Shown here: positions 1-8,603 of the stretch, piece by piece | Numbering within the stretch: position 1 is the first letter of the stretch | How the letters are laid out: every line of letters starts with the position of its first letter | DNA from: Asaia siamensis | GTDB lineage: Bacteria; Pseudomonadota; Alphaproteobacteria; Acetobacterales; Acetobacteraceae | Direction of reading: 5' to 3' | Assembly (NCBI RefSeq): GCF_014635085.1 | Contig: NZ_BMCH01000008.1 | Span: forward strand, 96,163 to 160,162 | DNA length: 64,000 nt | Notes under the pieces: model-generated | Told to the model about the DNA's origin: nothing | What the model saw: only the letters and a program-made list of their open reading frames with translations | Database searches by the model: none | Made by a program: the position numbers and the translations under genes

Positions 1-1141
1 GACCCATACCCATATCCACCATGCTTCGAACCGGGCGCGGGTCCATGGGCGGAACAGGGCCTGCCATACCCTTTTGTGGGGCAAGCGTGCCACGAGCGAA
101 GCCGGTGCGATCTTCAGACTGGGCGAAAATCGTCCAGGCCCTGCCATCTGTCGGCTGCACGATCACATCATAGGTCTCGGCTGGAGCAATGCGAAACTCC
201 TCCACCCTAACAGGCTCGACGGCCTGCCCGTCGGCCGCAATGACATCGAATGACAGGCCGGGAATGCGGAAATCGAACAGGGTCATGGCTGAGGCATTGA
301 TGACCCGCAACCGGATACGCTCGCCCGGCGTAAACACGCCCGTCCAGTTGGCGTCGGGCGACTGCCCGTTGATCAGATAGGTATAGATCACGCCGCTGAC
401 ATCGGAGATGTCGGTGGCGGACATGCGCATACGCGACCACATCAGCCGATTATTGATGGCACTGCCCAGCCCGCTCTCGCGCGCTTCGTGGAAAAGCGAG
501 GCTACGGTGCGCTGGCGGAAATTATAGTAATCGTCCTGCTGCTTGAGATTGCTGATGATGTCATGCGGGGCGACGTCGCTCCAGTCAGAAAGCACCATCA
601 CATAGTCGCGGTCAGGATGACGAAGCGGCGCGCCCTTTGGGTCGATCACGAGGGCGCCGAATAACCCCTGAGCCTCCTGCATGCCGGAGTGGCTGTGATA
701 CCAGTAAGTGCCTGACTGCCTTACCGGGAAGCGATAGGTGAAAGATCCTTTCGCAGGCACACCGGCGAAACTGACGCCAGGGACACCATCCATATCGGCG
801 GGGAGGCGTATACCGTGCCAGTGGATTGAGGTCGGTGCATCAAGCCGGTTGATGACATCGAGAACCATGTCATCGCCCTCGCGCCAGCGCAGGGTTGGCG
901 CTGGCACGCTGCCATTCACCGTAAAGCCGCGGCCGGTTTTCCTCCCGATTGTCCACGGGCAGGTATCGATTGTGAGTGCATAGCGAGACGCGGCGGCAGG
1001 CGGGATCGCAGACGCATCGGTCGTAGCCGAAAGAGGCGTATCGGGTTGCAGTTTTGTGCAGGCAGCAAGGCCAAGGCCAGTCAGCCCCGTGACGAATTGT
1101 CGACGGGAAAAACCGGCCCCTGCGCGGGGACGAGTAATCAT
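1..1141 (-). CDS. Multicopper oxidase, CopA/PcoA type (3' end outside window)
   Basis: A minus-strand frame is open from an ATG at 1139-1141 to the left edge, giving about 380 N-terminal residues. The protein starts with a twin-arginine-like signal (SRRQF at about residues 12-16, then a hydrophobic stretch ending LAAC), so export to the periplasm is expected. Two copper-ligand motifs of multicopper oxidases are readable, HWHG at about residue 101 and WYHSHSG at about residue 143; the C-terminal ligands lie outside. Family knowledge: such enzymes oxidise Cu(I) or organic substrates and give copper tolerance. It lies 75 bp downstream of a small His/Cys-rich exported protein on the same strand and is divergent from a copper chaperone and copper ATPase, which supports a copper role. 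A laccase-like activity is the alternative. Confidence 0.88.
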   Translation of the reverse strand, partial: MITRPRAGAGFSRRQFVTGLTGLGLAACTKLQPDTPLSATTDASAIPPAAASRYALTIDTCPWTIGRKTGRGFTVNGSVPAPTLRWREGDDMVLDVINRLDAPTSIHWHGIRLPADMDGVPGVSFAGVPAKGSFTYRFPVRQSGTYWYHSHSGMQEAQGLFGALVIDPKGAPLRHPDRDYVMVLSDWSDVAPHDIISNLKQQDDYYNFRQRTVASLFHEARESGLGSAINNRLMWSRMRMSATDISDVSGVIYTYLINGQSPDANWTGVFTPGERIRLRVINASAMTLFDFRIPGLSFDVIAADGQAVEPVRVEEFRIAPAETYDVIVQPTDGRAWTIFAQSEDRTGFARGTLAPQKGMAGPVPPMDPRPVRSMVDMGMG

Positions 1142-1216
1142 GAAACAAGACCTGAGCGAATGAAATATGGCCTGGCAGGACGCACGCGGCGTCGCTGTCA
1201 GAACGAAGTCAAGGCG

Positions 1217-1597
1217 TCAGGAAACTCTCGGTGGCCTCAGATCAGGCGGTGCCCTGCGTCCTGAAAGGGCAGGGGGAAGAACCGGTTCGAACCGCGCTGC
1301 GTAGATCAGACGCGGCGTTGAAAGCGTGCCACTTACAGGGGCATCGAAGCTGGAGATGCAGGAGGAGCTCGGAAGGCAGCTTCCGCAGGCATGGCCATGC
1401 TCATGACCAGGCACTGGAGCCTCATGATGGCCGCTGCATTCGGATTTGAAGGCAGCCGCAGAGAGGTCATGAGCAGGAGACATCGACGCGCAGCCGGTCT
1501 CGCTTGCCTGCACAGGCGTGACGCCTCGCAGGACAAGAAAGACAATCATCAGGACGACGATCCAGAAAGGATGGCGCGGCTGGTTCATGAGCCTCAT
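1217..1597 (-). CDS. Small exported His/Cys-rich protein next to the multicopper oxidase
   Basis: A 126-residue frame with one N-terminal hydrophobic segment (about residues 10-30) that looks like a signal peptide with cleavage near VQAS. The middle is rich in possible metal ligands: SECSGHHE, then HEHGHACGSC and a further Cys, within about 30 residues. The C-terminus is Pro/Arg-rich. Its place directly upstream of the oxidase gene, on the same strand with a 75-bp gap, suggests one transcript and a periplasmic copper-binding role. It resembles the small DUF2946-like proteins often found in copper operons, but I cannot assign the family with certainty. Two ATGs are possible (1595-1597 and 1586-1588); neither has a clear ribosome site at ideal spacing. 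Confidence 0.65.
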   Translation of the reverse strand: MRLMNQPRHPFWIVVLMIVFLVLRGVTPVQASETGCASMSPAHDLSAAAFKSECSGHHEAPVPGHEHGHACGSCLPSSSCISSFDAPVSGTLSTPRLIYAARFEPVLPPALSGRRAPPDLRPPRVS

Positions 1598-1697
1598 GAT
1601 CTTGGTGAATTCGGCTCACTCTCTCAGAGGTGCGAGTTGATTGCAATGGGTTTGATGCCTAACTAAAGGCTCTGGTGACCGAACAGAGGAAAACATC

Positions 1698-1913
1698 ATG
1701 AGTGACATATTGCATTTTCAGGTTGAAGGCATGTCCTGCGGTGGCTGTTCGAGCAAGCTCGAAAAGAACCTGGCCGAAATCCCCGGTGTGGAGGCAGTCA
1801 AGGCCAGCCATGAGACTGGCGCCGTAGACGTGACTCTTGGCGGCCAGTCCGTGCCGAGAAGCGCTATCGAGACGGTAATCGAGGAAACCGGTTTCGACGT
1901 GGTGCGGGGCTGA
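1698..1913 (+). CDS. copZ: CopZ-like copper chaperone (single HMA domain)
   Basis: A 71-residue protein consisting of one heavy-metal-associated domain. The metal site GMSCGGC is at about residues 12-18, and the length and beta-alpha-beta pattern fit soluble CopZ/Atx1 chaperones that carry Cu(I) in the cytoplasm and pass it to a P1B ATPase. GAACAGAGGAAAACATC precedes the ATG, with AGAGGA as the ribosome site. The copper ATPase gene starts 86 bp downstream on the same strand, so the two are probably co-transcribed, and the multicopper oxidase operon diverges from the same 100-bp intergenic region. No MerR/CueR-type regulator gene lies in the window. Confidence 0.9.
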   Translation: MSDILHFQVEGMSCGGCSSKLEKNLAEIPGVEAVKASHETGAVDVTLGGQSVPRSAIETVIEETGFDVVRG

Positions 1914-1915
1914 GA

Positions 1916-1941
1916 CCGGATCCTTCCGGGGCTGGATCCGG
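1916..1941. other. Intercistronic hairpin between copZ and the copper ATPase
   Basis: Perfect 8-bp inverted repeat CCGGATCC (1916-1923) and GGATCCGG (1934-1941) around a 10-base loop, three bases after the copZ stop codon. No T-run follows directly; a TTTTTT stretch comes some 25 bases later. It could set the relative amounts of copZ and ATPase mRNA by processing or partial termination. The structure is seen; the role is inferred. Confidence 0.45.
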
Positions 1942-1999
1942 ACATACGGCCGGAAAAGTACTCTTTTTTCTTATCTGAAGCAGATCGGGGCTCCAGCTG

Positions 2000-4381
2000 A
2001 TGTCTCTCCAGACCCTTGATCTTGAAGTGACGGGTATGAGCTGTGCCGCCTGTGCGGCACGGCTTGAGAAAGTGCTCAACCGTCAGACGGGTCTGGAGGC
2101 TGTCGTCAATTTTGCTTCCTCGCGTGCGGTCATCACGCGTGCGGAAGGGGCGCCCGATCTCTCGGCCATCGAAAAACTGGTGGAGAAGACAGGGTTCGGG
2201 CTCGCTCATAGCGAGGTAACGCTTTCGATTGGCGGCATGAGCTGCGCTGCCTGCTCTGCGCGTGTCGAGAAAATTCTCAATCGCCTTCCCGGCGTCACGG
2301 CCTCGGTCAATCTGGCCACGGAACAGGCGCTTGTTCGGGTGATCAACGGTGCCGCCGACGAGGCTGTGCTTATGCGCGCGATCGAGAAAGCCGGTTTTTC
2401 TGCTGCCCCGGTGCAGGAACAGACGCCTTCCCGAAAAAACGGATCGGAGCAGCGCCGTGCGGTGATCGATCTGGCGATTACGGCTCTGTTCTGCCTACCT
2501 TTTCTGATCGGGATGATTGGTATGGCGGTCGGGCGGCACGACCTTGTGCCCCTCTGGCTGCAAGGCATCTGTGCGTCTGTGGTGCAGATCTATTCTGCGC
2601 GCCATTTCTACCGCAGTGCCTGGCATGCGCTACGCACAGGCTCTGCCAATATGAATGTACTGGTTTGCCTGGGCACAAGCATTGCCTATGGGTTCAGCGT
2701 GATCGTCACCGTCTTTGATATCGATTTGCCTGTCTATTTCGAGGCGAGCGCTTTTGTAATCCTGCTCGTTTCTGTCGGCCGTCTTCTTGAAGCACGTGCG
2801 CGGCACAGGGCGGCAGCCGGTCTTGAGGCCCTGCTGACCCTCAAGCCTGAGACGGCCAATCGCGTCGAGGAAGACAGAATCATTGTCTGCCCGGTTGCGT
2901 CGCTACGTTCGGGAGATGTCTTTCTTCTACGCCCCGGCGAGGCCGTTCCGGTTGATGGCGAGGTCATTGATGGAGAGACGGAAATCAATGAATCCATGCT
3001 TACAGGAGAGGCAAATCCGGTTCTGCGCCGCAGCGGCGATACGATCTATGCCGGAACGCTGAATACAACCGGTATCCTGCGCGCACGGGCGACTTCTCTT
3101 GGCGCTGACACGGCGTTGGCACGCATAGTCGCTCTGGTATCACGAGCGCAGGGTTCCAAGGCGCCGATACAGAGACTGGCCGATCGGGTATCGGCGGTTT
3201 TCGTCCCGACGATCATCGTGATCGCTCTCCTGACCTTTTTCATTGGCTGGGCTGTGACGGGCAGCATGAGCTGGAGCCTGGTCTCCGCAATCTCAGTTCT
3301 CGTTATTGCCTGCCCTTGCTCACTCGGTCTTGCGACACCCACTGCGCTCATGGTCGGCACAGGAAAGGCGGCATCGGTCGGGATCCTTTTTCGCAATGCC
3401 GAGGCTTTGGAGCGTGCCTGCCGTCTTACTGTGCTGGCATTTGACAAGACGGGCACCATCACGCTTGGCGAGCCTTGCGTTCATGACATTCTTCCGTCTG
3501 CAGATATGACGGCTGAGGCTCTCCTTACGCTTGCAGCGGCGCTTGAGGTCAACTCCGAACACCCGCTTGGCCGTGCGATCGTTGCCGAAGCGAAGGCGAG
3601 GGGGCTGGACCGTCCCATGAGTTTCGAACGCTTCCGCGCTGTTCCGGGAAAAGGGATTGAGGCCTGGCTCGGAGAAGATCGCTATCTCATCGGCACGAAC
3701 GGTTATCTCGTGTCAGAGGAAGTCGTGGGTGCGAGTGAGATTGTGCCGGAAAGTGCGGCAACGCAGGCCTTTGTGGCACGAAACGGCTCCTGCCTTGGCG
3801 TGATCACCCTGACAGACCGGATACGCCCTGAAGCGGGAGCAATCATGGACTGGCTTCACGAAAGCAATATCCGCTCCGTAATGCTGACGGGAGACAGTCA
3901 GGTTATGGCTGAGACGATTGCCAAAGAGGTCGGTATCGATCAGATCTTGGCCTCGCTCAGGCCAGAGGGCAAGGTTGCAGCCATCGAAGCATTACGTGGC
4001 CCGGGGCAGGTTATTGGTATGACCGGAGACGGCATCAATGATGCTCCGGCACTGGCAGCGGCCGATATCAGCATCGCTATCGGATCGGGTTCAGCCGCAG
4101 CGCTCGAGACCGCCGATCTGGTGCTGATGAGTGCCGATCTGCGCGCCATACAGGATGCGCTTTCGCTTTCGCGTGCGACTGTAAGAAAGATAAAGCAGAA
4201 TCTCGGTTTTGCTTTCGGTTATAATCTGGCGGCCATTCCGCTTGCTGCCTGTGGCTTTCTGAGCCCCGCGATTGCTGGTGGTGCCATGGCGCTTAGCTCC
4301 GTCTCGGTTGTGACGAATTCGCTGCTGCTCAATCGGTGGCGGTCGCAACGTATGCTGACCAGATCGTCGCGCGGTATATAA
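2000..4381 (+). CDS. copA: Cu(+)-exporting P1B-type ATPase with two HMA domains
   Basis: A 793-residue P-type ATPase that pumps Cu(I) out of the cytoplasm. Two N-terminal metal-binding domains carry GMSCAAC (cysteines at about residues 15/18 and 82/85). The translocation motif CPC lies in ACPCSLGLATP at about residue 438, the phosphorylated aspartate in DKTGT at about 482, and the actuator TGEA, nucleotide-binding SEHPLG and hinge GDGIND motifs are all present, so it looks intact. CPC plus two HMA domains marks the Cu/Ag subclass. It follows copZ on the same strand and is divergent from the multicopper oxidase genes, giving cytoplasmic chaperone, inner-membrane pump and periplasmic oxidase together. 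The ATG at 2000 starts immediately before HMA1. Confidence 0.96.
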   Translation: MSLQTLDLEVTGMSCAACAARLEKVLNRQTGLEAVVNFASSRAVITRAEGAPDLSAIEKLVEKTGFGLAHSEVTLSIGGMSCAACSARVEKILNRLPGVTASVNLATEQALVRVINGAADEAVLMRAIEKAGFSAAPVQEQTPSRKNGSEQRRAVIDLAITALFCLPFLIGMIGMAVGRHDLVPLWLQGICASVVQIYSARHFYRSAWHALRTGSANMNVLVCLGTSIAYGFSVIVTVFDIDLPVYFEASAFVILLVSVGRLLEARARHRAAAGLEALLTLKPETANRVEEDRIIVCPVASLRSGDVFLLRPGEAVPVDGEVIDGETEINESMLTGEANPVLRRSGDTIYAGTLNTTGILRARATSLGADTALARIVALVSRAQGSKAPIQRLADRVSAVFVPTIIVIALLTFFIGWAVTGSMSWSLVSAISVLVIACPCSLGLATPTALMVGTGKAASVGILFRNAEALERACRLTVLAFDKTGTITLGEPCVHDILPSADMTAEALLTLAAALEVNSEHPLGRAIVAEAKARGLDRPMSFERFRAVPGKGIEAWLGEDRYLIGTNGYLVSEEVVGASEIVPESAATQAFVARNGSCLGVITLTDRIRPEAGAIMDWLHESNIRSVMLTGDSQVMAETIAKEVGIDQILASLRPEGKVAAIEALRGPGQVIGMTGDGINDAPALAAADISIAIGSGSAAALETADLVLMSADLRAIQDALSLSRATVRKIKQNLGFAFGYNLAAIPLAACGFLSPAIAGGAMALSSVSVVTNSLLLNRWRSQRMLTRSSRGI

Positions 4382-4418
4382 AAGACCTCCAGCCGGCAAT
4401 TGGGCGTGCCGCCCTTTC

Positions 4419-4712
4419 TCAGTGCCGATGGACGTAGAACCCCACGACGATAGCGCCGACTTCGATCAGGAAGGCGCCTAGAAACATGAGGCTTGCAAGC
4501 CTTGTCTTCGGGTTTTTGCGCGCATCGAATGGATAGGGTTTGTTGGTCAGCGCCCATGACAGCGTTCCAAGCCACCCTGCAAAGGTGAGCCCTGTCACAA
4601 GATTGCAGACAAATAGCTGGCGCAGGTAGGACCGTCGTAGCACTGCGGCGACAAGGCTTGGCAGCAGGAAGAATACAATTCCAAAAGCACCGGCCCAAGC
4701 ATAGATCTTCAT
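4419..4712 (-). CDS. Small membrane protein of the superinfection immunity (T4 Imm-like) family
   Basis: A 97-residue protein with an N-terminal hydrophobic segment, a second hydrophobic stretch containing CNLVTGLTFAGWLGTLSWAL and a third near the C-terminus. The first two segments, with the FLLPS...RR spacing and the N..(L)G.T..GW...L.WA pattern, match the Imm_superinfect family as I know it (small two- or three-helix proteins found in phages and many bacterial chromosomes). In T4 the protein blocks DNA entry of related phages; chromosomal members are mostly uncharacterised, so a defence role here is inference. It is a single gene, tail-to-tail with the copper ATPase (38-bp gap) and divergent from a TonB receptor. 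Confidence 0.6.
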   Translation of the reverse strand: MKIYAWAGAFGIVFFLLPSLVAAVLRRSYLRQLFVCNLVTGLTFAGWLGTLSWALTNKPYPFDARKNPKTRLASLMFLGAFLIEVGAIVVGFYVHRH

Positions 4713-5000
4713 AGGTCACCGCATTCTGTAGGCAATTTGAGTCTCCGTCGGCGTTAATGTTACGATAATAAAACATACAAGCTGAGTAAAGCCGGTAATT
4801 ATCGCAGGGTGATTTCGGCGTTCATCCGGGGGCGTAATTTCTGAGAGTGTGCCGCCACTATTTGACTATTATCCGGCCGTTCAACGCCTAAGACACCAGC
4901 CTGCGTCGCTCTTACCGCGGACAGGGAAGAGACAGCTTTGTCAGGTGGACCGCGCTGCAGATCGTGCTCTGTGTGAGCGGGCAGCAGGCACTGTTAACTA

Positions 5001-5094
5001 ATGTTGCGCGCTTACAACATGATTGTTGCATTATTGCGTTTCTTTTCGATTTCGTAACCCTGACCGTTGCATGTCATATGGTGTTTCTGCAACG
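5001..5094 (+). promoter_or_regulatory. Repeated GTTGCA half-sites upstream of the first TonB receptor
   Basis: The 430-bp gap between the small membrane protein and the receptor start holds no convincing gene. Within it are ATGTTG (5001-5006) paired with CAACAT (5015-5020), then CAACA-TGAT-TGTTG (5016-5029) continuing into GTTGCA, then CGTTGCA (5065-5071) paired with TGCAACG (5088-5094). A GCAACA-GGC-TGTTGC repeat sits upstream of the second, paralogous receptor (62388-62402). The recurrence suggests binding sites for a shared regulator; no known regulator box is recognised. Confidence 0.4.
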
Positions 5095-5143
5095 AAACCG
5101 TACCGAAATATTGTTTCTCCTCTCTTCTTGGGTGACTCTCTGT

Positions 5144-8071
5144 ATGAAGTGCCATTCGATCCTCGCAAGGGTTCTCGGTGCCACCGTTCTCACGTCGTCG
5201 TGGTGCGGCGTTACTGCAGCAATTGCTGCAACTCCGGCGCATAAACACGCCACCCATCGCGCCGCCAGCAGCGTGAAACCTGCGGTCAAGCAGAGTGTGG
5301 TAGCGACTGACGGCAGCCGTGCAGCCATTCCGACGGCTGCGCCTGCCGCCAAGCCGGCTAGCCGCGCACGCGTGCTCTCCACCGCCATGACCGACGGCGG
5401 TAACGAGAATATCGTCGTTACAGGCTCGATGCTCCGCAGCTCGAACAACCAGAACGCCAACCCGGTGCAGATCGTCACGGCCAAGCAGATCCAGCAGACC
5501 GCTGCAACCACCCTCGGTGACTATCTGCAGCGTCTGCCGTCCATCGGAAATTCCGGCGCCTCCAACACCCAGACCAATGGCTTCGGCGGTGTGTCCTGCA
5601 CGGATATCCGTAACCTGAGCTCGAAGCGCGTTCTTGTCCTGATTGACGGCAAGCGCGTGGCCCAGGATCCGGGCGCGGCTTGCGTCGATCTCAACACGAT
5701 CCCGATCGAGCAGATCGCGAGTGTCGAAATTCTCAAGGATGGCGGCTCGGAGCTTTACGGCGCTGACGCGGTTTCGGGCGTGGTTAATATCAAGCTGCGT
5801 CATGATCTGACGACCGGCGGCATTACGATCCGCGGTGGCATTACCGATCAGGGCGATTCACGTACGGGTCTGATCTCGGCCTATAAGGGCTGGAACTTCG
5901 ACCACGACAAGGGCAACATCACTCTGGCGGGTCAGTATCTGAGTCAGGGTCCCGTGATGCAGCGTGATCGCGACTGGTCGCGCCTTGTCCAGGCATCCAA
6001 TGACCCCGGCGTGGCCCCCATCTATGGTTCTGGTTACGCAGCGAATACGCGCGTTTTGAGTGGCCCGGGTGCCGGTCTGATCTCGAATAACGATGGGTCG
6101 ACCTTCTCGAAATACACGGCGGCAAACCGGTACAATTACGGCAATAACCAGAGCCTGACGAACTACGTGCAGAACTCGGTTCTTTCCGGCGATGCGCATT
6201 ACAAATTCAGCGACCATTTCAATCTCTATGCCAATGTGCGCTATGCGCATAAGACGGCTGCTGCGTCGCTGGCTCCGTCGCCGGTCGCTGGCTCTATCTA
6301 TCCGTCGCAGCTTTCCAATCCGCTCACCCTTCCTGCCGCAGCGCCCTACAATCCGTTTGGCGTCGATACAATCGTGCAGAAGCGCTATACTGATCTCGGC
6401 GACCGCCGACAGGAATATGCGACCGACAATCTGCAGATCACCGGTGGCATGAACGGTCTGATCACCCATAACTGGTATTACGATGCCTCGATGGGCTACG
6501 GGGTGAGCCAGGCACGCTACGACACCAATAACATGGGCAATTATCGCCATATTCTCCAGGAATATGGCATTCGACAGACGGACCCGACCGACGCAAGCAG
6601 TGCTGTGGTCTATGATCCGTCGGTCTGCCAGGCTGCCGCCGGTTGCACGCTTCAGAGCCCGTTTGCCCCTATGTCGCAGCAGGGCGCGTCTTACGCCAAA
6701 TTCAACCAGCACGATCATTCGCAGTATATGATCCGCGATTTCAATCTGCGCGTGAACAACGACAAGGTCGTCAAAATGCCTTACCAGCATGGTGGCGATC
6801 TGGGTCTGGCGTTCGGTCTTGAACACCGTAGCGAGCAGTTGAGCTATTCACCCGATCCGCTTGCCGTCAATGGTGACACGACCGGCAACACCCAGTCCTA
6901 TACAGGTGGTGGTTTCAACGCGACCGAGATTTATGGCGAGGCCAAGCTGCCGCTGTTGCGCGATGCATTTCTTGCCAAGGATCTGACCGTCGACGCCCAG
7001 GGCCGCTGGTCGCATTACAACACCTTTGGCAACACCCAGAACTGGAAGGTCGGCATCAACTGGGCGCCGATCCGCGATATCCGCTTCCGTGCGACGCTCG
7101 GTACCTCCTATCGCCAGCCCAACGTCTATGAGCTCTACCAGGGCCAGTCTCTGGGCTATGCAGCGGCAAACGATCCCTGCTCGGGAGCGACCAGCCCGAC
7201 TGTCGTCGCCAACTGCATGAAGCAGGGAATCAACCCGGCCACGTTCGAGGTGGCTAACTCGGGGCAGGTGCCTTCCATCAGCGGCGGCAACAAGAATCTG
7301 CGCCCTGAGACGGGACGTACCTATACCGTCGGTACGGTCATTACGCCGCGCTGGATCCCCAATCTGTCAGCATCGGTTGAATACTGGCATTACACGATCA
7401 AGAACGCGATCAGTGCCGTCTCCGCCCAGTATGTCCTTGATTCCTGCTATAGTGGTTCAGCGCCGCAATATTGCGCCGATATCGTGCGGTCGTCCAACCA
7501 GCAGATCAACTACGTCAACACGCTCTACGACAATCTGGGTGGTCTCAAGACGTCTGGTATCGATTTCGACCTAGACTATCGTTTCCGCATCAATCATGCG
7601 AACACGCTGACCCTGTCGAACAATCTGCAGCAGATTGTTTCCTATCTTCAGCAGAACGAACCGGGCGGATCGTGGTATAACTATGCCGGGCGCCTGTTCT
7701 TCCAGGGGTCGTCAGCAGTTGGCATGCCGAACGGTATCCCGCGCGTCACCAACTACACGACCGCGTCCTGGCAGCATAATGCGTTCACCTTCACCTACAT
7801 GCTTCACTATACCGGTGGCATGGTGTGGAACGACATGTCGGAAGACCTGACGCCGAAAACGGGTGGCCAGTGGCGTACGCCGGGAATCTTCACCCATGAC
7901 GTGACGGTGAACTACCGTTGGAACAAGTGGAACTTTGAGGGCGGTGTAAACAACATCCTCGACAAGAACCCGCCCTTCGTTTTCGACACAGCAACGAACA
8001 CCGCCAACGCAATCTATTCCAGCGCGATGATCGGCCGCTATGTGTTCCTTCAGGTCAATCGGACATTCTAA
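5144..8071 (+). CDS. TonB-dependent outer-membrane receptor
   Basis: A large outer-membrane receptor with a signal peptide (MKCHSILARVLG..., cleavage near AIAA), an Ala/Lys/His-rich linker of about 70 residues, a plug domain (ENIVVTGS, DYLQRLPS, VLVLIDGKR, VEILKDGGSELYGADAVSGVVNI) and a beta-barrel ending in an aromatic residue (QVNRTF). The open frame extends upstream to 4964, but the ATG at 5144 is chosen because it begins a proper signal peptide and gives 975 residues, nearly the length of the paralogue at 59316-62246 (976). The plug has two cysteines (GGVSCTDIRN and AACVDLN) conserved in that paralogue. The substrate is unknown; no transporter or regulator gene is adjacent. The family imports iron chelates, cobalamin, sugars or peptides. 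Confidence 0.92.
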   Translation: MKCHSILARVLGATVLTSSWCGVTAAIAATPAHKHATHRAASSVKPAVKQSVVATDGSRAAIPTAAPAAKPASRARVLSTAMTDGGNENIVVTGSMLRSSNNQNANPVQIVTAKQIQQTAATTLGDYLQRLPSIGNSGASNTQTNGFGGVSCTDIRNLSSKRVLVLIDGKRVAQDPGAACVDLNTIPIEQIASVEILKDGGSELYGADAVSGVVNIKLRHDLTTGGITIRGGITDQGDSRTGLISAYKGWNFDHDKGNITLAGQYLSQGPVMQRDRDWSRLVQASNDPGVAPIYGSGYAANTRVLSGPGAGLISNNDGSTFSKYTAANRYNYGNNQSLTNYVQNSVLSGDAHYKFSDHFNLYANVRYAHKTAAASLAPSPVAGSIYPSQLSNPLTLPAAAPYNPFGVDTIVQKRYTDLGDRRQEYATDNLQITGGMNGLITHNWYYDASMGYGVSQARYDTNNMGNYRHILQEYGIRQTDPTDASSAVVYDPSVCQAAAGCTLQSPFAPMSQQGASYAKFNQHDHSQYMIRDFNLRVNNDKVVKMPYQHGGDLGLAFGLEHRSEQLSYSPDPLAVNGDTTGNTQSYTGGGFNATEIYGEAKLPLLRDAFLAKDLTVDAQGRWSHYNTFGNTQNWKVGINWAPIRDIRFRATLGTSYRQPNVYELYQGQSLGYAAANDPCSGATSPTVVANCMKQGINPATFEVANSGQVPSISGGNKNLRPETGRTYTVGTVITPRWIPNLSASVEYWHYTIKNAISAVSAQYVLDSCYSGSAPQYCADIVRSSNQQINYVNTLYDNLGGLKTSGIDFDLDYRFRINHANTLTLSNNLQQIVSYLQQNEPGGSWYNYAGRLFFQGSSAVGMPNGIPRVTNYTTASWQHNAFTFTYMLHYTGGMVWNDMSEDLTPKTGGQWRTPGIFTHDVTVNYRWNKWNFEGGVNNILDKNPPFVFDTATNTANAIYSSAMIGRYVFLQVNRTF

Positions 8072-8087
8072 AGCACAAATGGCATCC

Positions 8088-8114
8088 TCTGACCGGTCAC
8101 ATCGGCCGGTCAGA
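8088..8114 (+). terminator. Hairpin after TonB receptor gene
   Basis: Perfect 9-bp inverted repeat TCTGACCGG (8088-8096) and CCGGTCAGA (8106-8114), 17 bases after the receptor stop codon and between convergent genes. There is no strong T-run, so it may protect a 3' end or assist a factor-dependent stop. Confidence 0.5.
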
Positions 8115-8159
8115 AAGTCAGCCTCATACCCAACAACACGAGATCTCCTGACGAGATTT

Positions 8160-8603
8160 TCAGCGTGTAATAAGACTGAGGGTTAATACCCCACCCGCTG
8201 GTGTCAGTTTGACAGCGCAATCGTCAAAGCCCGGTGGCCCGTAGCTGACTTTGGGGTTACGTGAAAAACCGATGGGTTCTTTCGGGATCCCTATAAAGGA
8301 CCGGTCGAGCTTCGCGTTACCATTGCGGTCCTGAAAGGCCTGCACCGCATAAACGCCCGGTGGAATATCTGCAAAGCTCACGCTCACCTTCTGAGCTACG
8401 GCTTTGGTCTCGGCATGGTAGCGGCAACTCGGTTTGAGAAACTCATCCTCTGTGCAGATAGCCACACGGATCTTACCACTATCATCGGGAACATTTTCGA
8501 TGACTGTCGTCACTGGCCCCGCGAAAGCGGGCAAGGGCGCTAATACGCAGGTCAGGACGACACCAGTCAGCAGACGGCGAGAGAAAACAGGCTTATGTCT
8601 CAT
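8160..8603 (-). CDS. DUF2141 family exported protein, last gene of pigment operon
   Basis: A 147-residue protein with a clear signal peptide (cleavage near AFAG, about residue 29) followed by a single DUF2141-type domain: GKIRVAICTEDEF, then IPPGVYAVQAFQDRNGNAKLD and a late GFSRNP motif. The family has no established biochemical role, although members often sit in carotenoid clusters. The start overlaps the end of the glycosyltransferase gene by 11 bases and GGAAAGGACG provides a ribosome site, so it is translated as part of the same operon. The product is likely periplasmic; a part in pigment handling or delivery is inference from position only. Confidence 0.8.
   Translation of the reverse strand: MRHKPVFSRRLLTGVVLTCVLAPLPAFAGPVTTVIENVPDDSGKIRVAICTEDEFLKPSCRYHAETKAVAQKVSVSFADIPPGVYAVQAFQDRNGNAKLDRSFIGIPKEPIGFSRNPKVSYGPPGFDDCAVKLTPAGGVLTLSLITR

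Noticed and set aside
4964-5143. 60-residue upstream extension of the first TonB receptor
   Set aside because: The extension has no signal peptide at its start, contains the regulatory repeats, and the ATG at 5144 gives a proper signal peptide and the same length as the paralogue.
5858-6826. 322-residue minus-strand open frame
   Set aside because: Antisense inside the TonB receptor gene; low-information composition and no start signal.
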